From NCBI GenBank assembly GCA_002150815.3, contig NDFF03000388.1, positions 310,001 through 374,000 on the forward strand: DNA of 64,000 nt, written 5' to 3'. Source of the stretch: Grammothele lineata. Its lineage: Eukaryota > Basidiomycota > Agaricomycetes > Polyporales > Polyporaceae. The position numbers and the translations under genes were made by a program. The notes under the pieces were generated by a model that did no database searches, was not told the DNA's origin, and saw nothing but the letters and a program-made list of their open reading frames with translations. This document shows, one piece after another, positions 56,801-64,000 of this stretch. Each line of letters starts with the position of its first letter. The stretch's first letter is position 1.

Positions 56801-59060
56801 GTGCCCGATGGCTTCCAGGACCGTTCACTCCCCCACTTCCCAAAGAAGTCTCGAGATCCACCGTCTAAGGGTTTCGTCCGTAATAGCTTCTACACAGGTC
56901 TCACACCGACAGAATTTCTGTTCCACGCCATCTCCGGCCGTGAAGGTTTGGTCGATACCGCTGTCAAGACTGCGGAAACAGGTTACATGCAGCGTCGACT
57001 GATGAAGGCATTGGAAGACCTTGTAACCCACTACGACTCTTCCGTCCGGAACGCTGTTGGTGGCGTCGTACAGTTCCGCTATGGCGATGATGGGCTGGAT
57101 CCTGCTTGTTTGGAGGGTGATGCCCAACCTGTCGATTACGACCGAGCATGGAGGCATGCTTGCGTGAGTGCCTGAGATTATGGCTTATCCGAACACACTG
57201 ACATAGTTCACAGTCTGTAGCACGGAGGTCCACTCGTGGCTTGCTGCCATTTGAAATCATCGAGTTCGTAGACCGGACACTATCTACGCGCAAATTCACG
57301 ACCGAATGCACAGCCGCGTACTTGGCGACGATCCGCAAGTTCTTGTCTGAAAACATCGCTCAGCGACTAGCGGACATCCGCAAACGACATGGCATGTTCG
57401 ATGCTTTGGAACGGGAGGACGAGTGGGACGCCGACACCGACTTGACGATGGGGGCCTCCAGTACGTTCAGACCTCCATCTTTAGAAGACGTAACACGCTG
57501 ACCTGAACCCAGAGGCCGATGTGGTCGCCGTGGACAACACCATCAAGGTCACGGAAGAGCAGTTACGGTTGTTCCTCGACATTTGCTGGACGAAATACGT
57601 AAAGGCAAAGATCGAGCCAGGTCAGAAGAACTTATTTCTCACCTGTCACTATTTGACAATGACGATATAATAGGATCCACTGTCGGGGCCGTTGGAGCTC
57701 AGTCCATCGGAGAACCTGGTACACAGATGACGCTCAAGACTTTCCACTTCGCCGGCGTTGCGTCCATGAACGTCACGCTTGGTGTACCCCGTATCAAGGA
57801 GATCATCAACGCTGCGAAGATTATCAGCACACCAATCATTAGCTGTAAACTTGTCACTGCCGACAGTGAGGCCTCCGCACGTATTGTGAAGGGTCGACTA
57901 GAGCGAACTCACATAGGCGATGTCAGCCCGTCGGTTATCTGTTTTCACTGGAACTCATTGTTTTCTGTCTAGATTGCGTCCGTGCTCGAGGAAGCTTGGG
58001 CTCCTGAGTACACTTACATCGGCATTATTGTAGATATGAAAGCTATTCAAGGCCTCCAGGTGAGTGAATATCCGTGAAACGTTTATAATACGTAGCTAAA
58101 TTCTCGGACTCCTAGCTCGAGCTTACCCTCGATGATATTAAGTGGGGTATCGTTGCCGCACGCAAGCTCAAGATCAAGCAGGAGGTATGCGTCATGTGCG
58201 ACTGTCGTGGCTATACTCACGGTCTGTACAGTCGATCACGATTCTCCCTGGCAAGAACCGCTTACGCATCTATGTCGACGGTCCGGATAAGTACTATCGG
58301 CTACGTGAGCTCAAACGTGCTTTGCCAGATGTTGTCGTCAAGGTATGCATTAGCTTCTTCCATCGCATACTAGACTCTCACCGTTGGGGATATAGGGTGT
58401 GCCTACCATTCGTCGTGCTATCATCAACATCAAGGACTCTAACGACCACAGGGGCAAGAAAGGCGACAAGGAGTTGCTCGTGGAAGGTTATGGTCTGCAA
58501 AAAGTGATGACTACGCAAGGCATTGTTGGAGAACAGACGACGTCGAACCATGTTATCGAAGTTTCGCAGGTCCTCGGTATCGAGGCTGCCCGGAAGACGA
58601 TCATCAACGAAATCAACTACACGATGAAGAGCCACGGTATGAGCATCGATCCTCGGCACGTAATGCTACTCGGCGACGTCATGTCGTACAAGGTCAGAGT
58701 CCCTACAATTGTTGATCGGTGTTCCGTGTTGTTGACTTGATGACTACAGGGCGAAGTGCTTGGTATCACTCGCTTCGGTGTGGCGAAGATGAAGGACAGT
58801 GTTTTGATGCTCGCCTCATTTGAGAAGACGACAGACCACTTGTTCGATGCGTCGGCATTCGGCAAGACTGACGCCATTGCGGGCGTATCAGAAAGTATCA
58901 TCATGGGCAACCCCGCCGCAATGACAGGAACATCTATGTTCGTTGTTGTTTCGCTTCCTCTACCCACATTTTTACTAACAAGTGGTCTAGGCCTGCTCTG
59001 GTATCGCCAGCGCCCTCTGTCGGCAAGCCGAGGAAACTGTTGTTCGAAGATGCGTTGTGA
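53847..59060 (+). CDS. RPC1: RNA polymerase III largest subunit (RPC160)
   Basis: Twenty exons: 53847-53884, 53935-54067, 54117-54266, 54318-54683, 54736-54951, 55012-55497, 55556-55576, 55632-55722, 55748-56350, 56405-56689, 56736-57163, 57214-57460, 57513-57620, 57674-57921, 57973-58059, 58116-58184, 58232-58342, 58396-58692, 58750-58941, 58983-59060; 1,417 aa. The catalytic loop NADFDGDEM is present, as are [40 protein letters not shown], the zinc-site cysteines [14 protein letters not shown] and the pol-III-typical C-terminus without heptad repeats. It transcribes tRNA, 5S and U6 genes. One exon is 21 nt; one intron (54952-55011) is in frame and stop-free. Confidence 0.97.
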
Positions 59061-59509
59061 TGTTGTATCCTTACGTGTTGTATCATATCTTATCGATCAT
59101 ATGTATTGCTCTAGTCTCCCTTTACCGCCGCTGACTTAGACAGATGGGAGAGGTATGATCCTTCCTCCATACATATGTAGGCAGCCATCAAACATCCAGC
59201 ACAGCATCGACTACATCGAGGAGAGCATCTGCGGTGCCAACCTCGTCGACGGAGGCCGACTCGACGGCGTGCGACCGTATGATATTCCTCTGTGCATTCC
59301 GTACTACGGCATGTCACTACTCGAGCAGCGTCTTAACGTATAACTACGGTCTCGTACTGAAGAATACTCAATATGATGGTTTACATACATGCCGATTCCG
59401 TAGAAGTCAATGCCTTTGTTAGAATATATACATACACCTCACTAGCAGACTACATCGCCAATTGTCGAGTTGAGCATAAAACCTTTGTTCTGAGTATGCA
59501 GGGCCGGCT
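59061..59509. other. Convergent intergenic region
   Basis: About 450 bp between the stops of RPC1 (+) and the DUF6533 gene (-). AT-rich; no gene recognised. Confidence 0.6.
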
Positions 59510-61380
59510 TCACACCTCCTCTCGTGAACCCAAACGGCCCTCGGCCTCGCTACTCCCAACTGCTTTCCCATTCGACCCCCTGGCACTGTCACTGCTCCCA
59601 CTCCCGCTTGCTGATGAGCCAGCATTCGCCCCGATCCCACGATGCTTGTCGTCAAACTCGGAATCCCTGACACTGATATCCTCCTTAGAGTCGTCTTGTA
59701 TCCCGCGGCCGCGACTCCCGCCCAAGAGTACTCCGACGACGGTCTCGCTCCTGTTCGTATCCGTATACTCCGCGGATTCTATGGCGCGGGACGCTACGCT
59801 CATAGGATCCTCCCCGAACTCGCCCGCGATCGAGAGGCCCGGGCGCGCCCCTGCTTCGAAGCTCGATAATTCGCCCACGCTGGTGCCGTGGGAGATACCG
59901 CCATGGCGCGTGCCTGAGGCTTGGGGTTCTGTGTTCTGACTGTACTCGCGGAGGCGCAGGATGAAACGTGCGGTGAGAATCCCGGACAGTCTGTATTATC
60001 GGCGTTAGAATGAGGGAAATTTCTCTATCGGAGGAAAATGGGGTATATGGATGTAACGTACGGTAGTGTTATGGCATTGAGGAGGCGCTGTGGGAAACCC
60101 CCCTACAGCAGACCATTTTGAGCAATGACATCAGGGAGTGAGGCAGGGGACGTACTGCAGCTTTCTTTGAGGACCGAGATGTGTTATGAGTTGGAAGTTG
60201 CGCGGAATAGGGAAGTGGTACGCACGAAATTAAGCACAGTCGCGCCTACAGTGAACACCGAAACGAGACTACATGGTTAATGAGCAGAATGGTCTTGGGA
60301 TGCAGACCGGTAGAAAAGAGTACCCAAAGTAGAGAACGCCTTGCTCAACGATGAGATAGTCGATTGTGTGCTTCTTGAGCGCGACAGACCCGCCCCCAAG
60401 ACGCAGCGCTTGGATGGTGCGCATGAACGTGAGAACAGTTGCGCTAGCTTCGAACACGCAAACAAGGATAGACAGTAGGGTGTTCTCTGTGGTGGTGCCA
60501 GAGAGTCAGGACTTGAATGAAAGCATACGGAATGCGTCGTACCCCTATAGAGCGGTGAATCGGATGATTAAACCAATTATATGGTAGAAACGATGCAGGC
60601 TACGTACAACTGATTCGTCGAAGAACCATGACACCTCAAACCAGGAACGTGCATCTGCAGGGCACTACTCAACGTTTCTGGTCAGGAGGGCGGCGTCGAG
60701 AATGACGACTCACAGCGTCCAGAATCACGCAGCTCAAACCGAGGGCTCCAAGACCCACAAGGATGATTATGCTTTGGGCCCAGACAGCATATGTACGCAT
60801 AAGAAAAGTGACTATAGATCGCGTCAGGCTCAGATGGACGGGGCGGTAACGGCGTGGGGAAACGCACAGATGACAGCAGCCCTCCCAAGCACGCTGATGA
60901 CCCCTATGACCTTGTACCACACATCGCAGCTAGGCATTCTGGGCATTAGACACTTTCTAGGGCTACTAGGGGAATCTGCTCACTAACGAAAGGCGGTGGA
61001 AATCAGTTCTAGAGCACAGACTAGTCACGATTGCAACGAACCTCGCTCCCCAGCTTGTTGGAAATGGCAAGGAGATACAGTACGTTGGCCAGCAACGCGT
61101 AGCGGTAAAGAACGTAGAGAAAGGTTGTCACCTTGAGCTTGCTCGGTTTCCAGATGTACTTGAGTTCGGCGGGAAAGGTCAAGATATAATCCCAGTAGAG
61201 GAGGGCTACGAAATGATCATGAAAATCTCGTGCGAGTTCTGGGTATTGAGGGAAGGTCCGTACTAATGCTAGCCCATTGGATGGCGAACTGGAGGAAGCT
61301 GTATACGTGTCGGAAATTGCGATGCGAGTGGAATAGTCAAGTGTTGCTTACTGTTGCTCAGAAGCAGCAGCTGAAGGCAT
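59510..61380 (-). CDS. DUF6533-type multi-pass membrane protein
   Basis: Eleven exons (complement): 61352-61380, 61042-61288, 60868-60952, 60714-60811, 60608-60654, 60529-60544, 60324-60484, 60226-60268, 60156-60164, 60062-60102, 59510-59990; 418 aa. YWDYILTFPAELKYIWKPSK is the DUF6533 core at the first membrane segment. Further segments include LANVLYLLAIS, YKVIGVISVLGRAAVIFTFL, SIIILVGLGALGLSCVI, LLSILVCVFEASATVLTFM and VSVFTVGATVLNF; LPLSGILTARFILRLREY ends the membrane part, and a ~150-aa Ser/Gly/Glu-rich cytosolic tail follows. The family is large in Agaricomycetes, resembles seven-helix receptors and has no proven role. Two exons are only 16 and 9 nt. Confidence 0.83.
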
Positions 61381-62234
61381 GTTGAGGTATGTGGGGGGGA
61401 GGGATCCAGGCGGAGACTCGAGAGCCTGAAAATGTGGGAGGGACTTATACGGCAAGGCTCGAGCATAACGCTGACCGGATAGACCCTTGATTCGTAGCTG
61501 GCGCACCTGCGGAGAGAGTTCACCCTTAGGCGACGAAGAGGAAGGCGAGCCATCTCCGTAGCCCGGGGAGAAGCAGCAGAACGGGCGATGCCAGTCCCTC
61601 CGGTCAGATGAGCGCGAGGTTTCTTGGCCGAGAACGGGGCGCGACTCACCAAGTCCGTGCACAAACGTTAAACGTGCGCCCAGGCCGTGCACGCGCAGAT
61701 GGCAGTGGTGCGGCGGCGGAGGGTTCTGCGTTCTTTCCGCATTGCTTCAGATGATCTTGTCCTTGCCGCTCGGATAGCCCTATCGTTCACATCGCATTTG
61801 ACTTTGATCTTCTAAAGTCCGGAGCGATAGACTTTGTTAACGATGATGACGGTCGTCAGTACAAACCGCTAGTCTATACGCCGGGAAGTCTTGGCCCCGG
61901 CCCAGCCCACCTCGTCCACCTGTACTCATACTAGTAGGGCGCGTATGATTGTCTTCGAGCGTGGTGGAGGGAGACGTGTTGGAGAGGTCGCCCTTCCTGT
62001 CAGCACGACCATGTTTCTTTCTCTTTGCCAACTCGAAGCGAGGCGGCGCGAAGCGAAAGAGATAGCAGAGTGCTTCATTCAACTCGCCGCTTCCTGAACC
62101 TCTGCCAGAGGCCACGTGACAGGCGCTTAACAGGTCTTCGGAGCGGGCTCCGCGGAAAGATTTGATCATTTATGACTTCTAGGGCCGCATTCTCGTATCC
62201 ATACATCGTAGGGAAAATTCCAACGGCACGTCTA
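61381..62234. promoter_or_regulatory. Promoter of the DUF6533 gene and 3' region of the carboxypeptidase
   Basis: About 850 bp between two minus-strand genes. Short frames on both strands overlap and show nothing recognisable. Confidence 0.55.
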
Positions 62235-64000
62235 CTATGTCGAAGAGAGCGATTTGTTGCTCATGATCTGCGAAAACATCTGCAGCGCCGCTTCGCCCAC
62301 GGACAACGAGCCGTGCGTGTATGCAGGCACTTCGTGACCGCTATAATCCTGATCAGCCAACGCAGTAATGTTTGAGAAAAAGGAAGTGTACTCACGCGCC
62401 ATATATGCGCACGTAGGAGAACGTGCCCGCATTCTTATACAGTCCCGTCACTTGGCCCTTGACAGTATAGTTGGCGAACTCCTGCTGCGAATACTCGTCG
62501 GTGAACTTGGTTTGGAGGTTGTCCACCATGGCCTCGACACCGTGGAAGTTGAGGATATAGTCCTATATGCTCATGAGCTACTGGGCCGATTGCCCTCAAA
62601 CCAAAGGAGCACGTACAGCGTCGCCGTCATAGATAATCGTGCGCACACCCGCGTTGATGACCGTCTCGAGGTTCGGGCGGGAGTTGTGCATCCAATCGCC
62701 CGTGTTCGCGAAGTTATCGTACACCTTAGTACTCGTCTCCTGCCACGTTGACTCAGCGCCGATCTTGGACGTGAGCGAGCTGCTGCGCAGGTAGTCGGTG
62801 ATATCCGGCGGGTAGGGGTCCGGGTTCTGCGCGAGGATGTAGTAGACGTCGTAGTTGCCCGCGAGAGGCGAGAGGATATCGTTGTTGCAGAACGACTGCG
62901 CCTCCGAGCAGGTGTCTTCGTCGCCGGAGTCGTAACACTCTTGGATCTGGTCTCGGCATCCACCCGAGCGCGTGAAAGAGGTGTTGGCACGCTTGATAGT
63001 GGAGGAAGAAACAAGGGCGTGGTAACTGGCAAGACATGAGCGCGCGCTCGGTAAAACAAAACGATTTGTACTCACGGGTTCGACGCTGCGTAGCTGATAT
63101 ATCCAGGGTATTGCGAGAGCGGGTCCTACATAATGAAACCCGTAAGCATCCAGCGCTGCAACCGCTTTCTTTGCGTATGACGTACAGTCAGACCATCACC
63201 AACGCCGAGGAACTTGAGGTTGATGGGAATGCCAGAAACGGTGCCGTTTGAGATTCCCTCGTTCTGCGAGAGGAAGTAACTGCAAGGGACATCAGACTTT
63301 CTTTTTGTTGTGCACCCTACAGCAAGGAACTCACGCCGCGAAAGTGGGACCATAATGCCCGCCGTACCTGTACAGGCTAGTCAATCCACTGGCCGAAGTT
63401 CGCACGATGTCTGTACTCACGACTCGGTCCAGAGAGCGAAGTCATTCTTTTGGAATTTTGAGAACCGAGAGTCGGCGAAGAAGATCTGGAGGAACTTCCA
63501 AATGTCCTGCGCCGCTGCTTGTGATGTTCCAACAGTGGTGGACCCGTGCGAGAAGCCAACGCCGACGGGTTGATCGATGTAAAGCCTGAAGCAGAACGTT
63601 AAGCGCGCGATGAGATGCATGTAAACGTTGCACTCATACATGTTGGACACCTCGTTCCACGAGTTAGGGTTGAGGGAGACGGTGCTGCTGTCGTTGTTGA
63701 TTCTGCAGGGACCGTTCTCCTGGAAGAGACCGATCATGCTGGAACTACCGGGCTGTGCGGAAGATGGCGGTCAACAACCAGGCCCATCCGCGAGTGCAGA
63801 CAGACGGTGAACTTACACCTCCGTTCAACCAGATGGAAAGGGGGGCTGTCTCAGGGCTGTTCCGCGCCTCGAAGAACCAGAACCTAGATGTCCCGGGCTT
63901 AGCGACCAGCTTGGTAGTCACGGCTGAGTTGGCCATACGTACCAAATGCTCTCGTCTGACGTCAGGTCCCCGTACCCAGAGGCCTGGTACACACCGGGGG
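62235..64000 (-). CDS. Serine carboxypeptidase (family S10), 5' end beyond the window
   Basis: Ten visible exons (complement): 63943-64000 (cut by the edge), 63817-63883, 63640-63752, 63421-63585, 63335-63367, 63186-63279, 63076-63125, 62617-63025, 62396-62562, 62235-62340. The visible protein starts [19 protein letters not shown] and continues [38 protein letters not shown] and [11 protein letters not shown]. The catalytic Ser is in [12 protein letters not shown], split by intron 63368-63420; the Asp is in IIYDGDADYILNF, and the His in [10 protein letters not shown]. These secreted or vacuolar enzymes remove C-terminal residues from peptides at acid pH and are abundant in wood-decay fungi. 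The signal peptide lies outside the window. Confidence 0.93.

Noticed and set aside
1..64000. Mobile elements, CRISPR arrays, bacterial operons or biosynthetic clusters
   Set aside because: No transposase, reverse transcriptase, terminal repeat, regularly spaced repeat or core biosynthetic enzyme was recognised; gene content and introns are those of an ordinary basidiomycete chromosome.

Overview
The window looks like nuclear DNA of a filamentous basidiomycete, most likely an Agaricomycete (Polyporales would fit; this is inference). The evidence is the gene style: genes cut by many 45-70 nt GT-AG introns, pyrimidine-rich tracts before start codons, short intergenic gaps, and mushroom-type families (DUF6533 membrane protein, DUF6697 protein, HET-domain protein, cerato-platanin). 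I rebuilt 25 protein-coding genes exon by exon from splice sites and reading-frame continuity. Two are cut by the window edges.

Layout. 0-6 kb: end of an oxidoreductase (+), NUG1 60S-assembly GTPase (-), Atf1-like bZIP factor (-). 6-10.6 kb: gene-poor, with a CT-rich tract. 10.6-12.7 kb: ribosomal protein eL18 (-) and an RRM/RS-domain protein (+), divergent, both with an intron directly after the ATG. 14-15.7 kb: aldo-keto reductase (-). 15.7-19 kb: gene-poor, one anonymous open frame. 19-26 kb: an orphan 147-aa protein (+) and MED13 (+). 27-29.7 kb: cerato-platanin (+), acyl-CoA dehydrogenase (+). 29.8-34.5 kb: ICP55-type aminopeptidase (-) divergent from a DUF2433/RRM protein (+). 35-43.7 kb: HET protein (+), DUF6697 protein (-), UTP18 (+), HEM25 carrier (+). 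44-51.2 kb: BIG1/VOA1-like protein (-), SPT4 (+), RAI1/DXO (-), class-3 lipase (+). 51.5-64 kb: UPF0303 protein (-), proteasome alpha1 (-), RNA polymerase III largest subunit (+), DUF6533 receptor-like protein (-), serine carboxypeptidase (-, cut by the right edge).

Functional themes. Many genes serve ribosome and RNA production (NUG1, eL18, UTP18, RPC1, SPT4, RAI1, RRM/RS protein, MED13). Others are mitochondrial (acyl-CoA dehydrogenase, ICP55, HEM25) or face the surface, vacuole or other individuals (cerato-platanin, carboxypeptidase, BIG1-like, DUF6533, HET). Several pairs share divergent promoters of about 180-360 bp.

I saw no convincing transposon, CRISPR array, rRNA or tRNA, and no obvious new multi-gene system. 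The strongest unusual signals are in splicing: four introns that appear to use GC donors, micro-exons of 7, 9, 16, 20 and 21 nt, ATG-only coding exons, and three stop-free introns whose length is a multiple of three.
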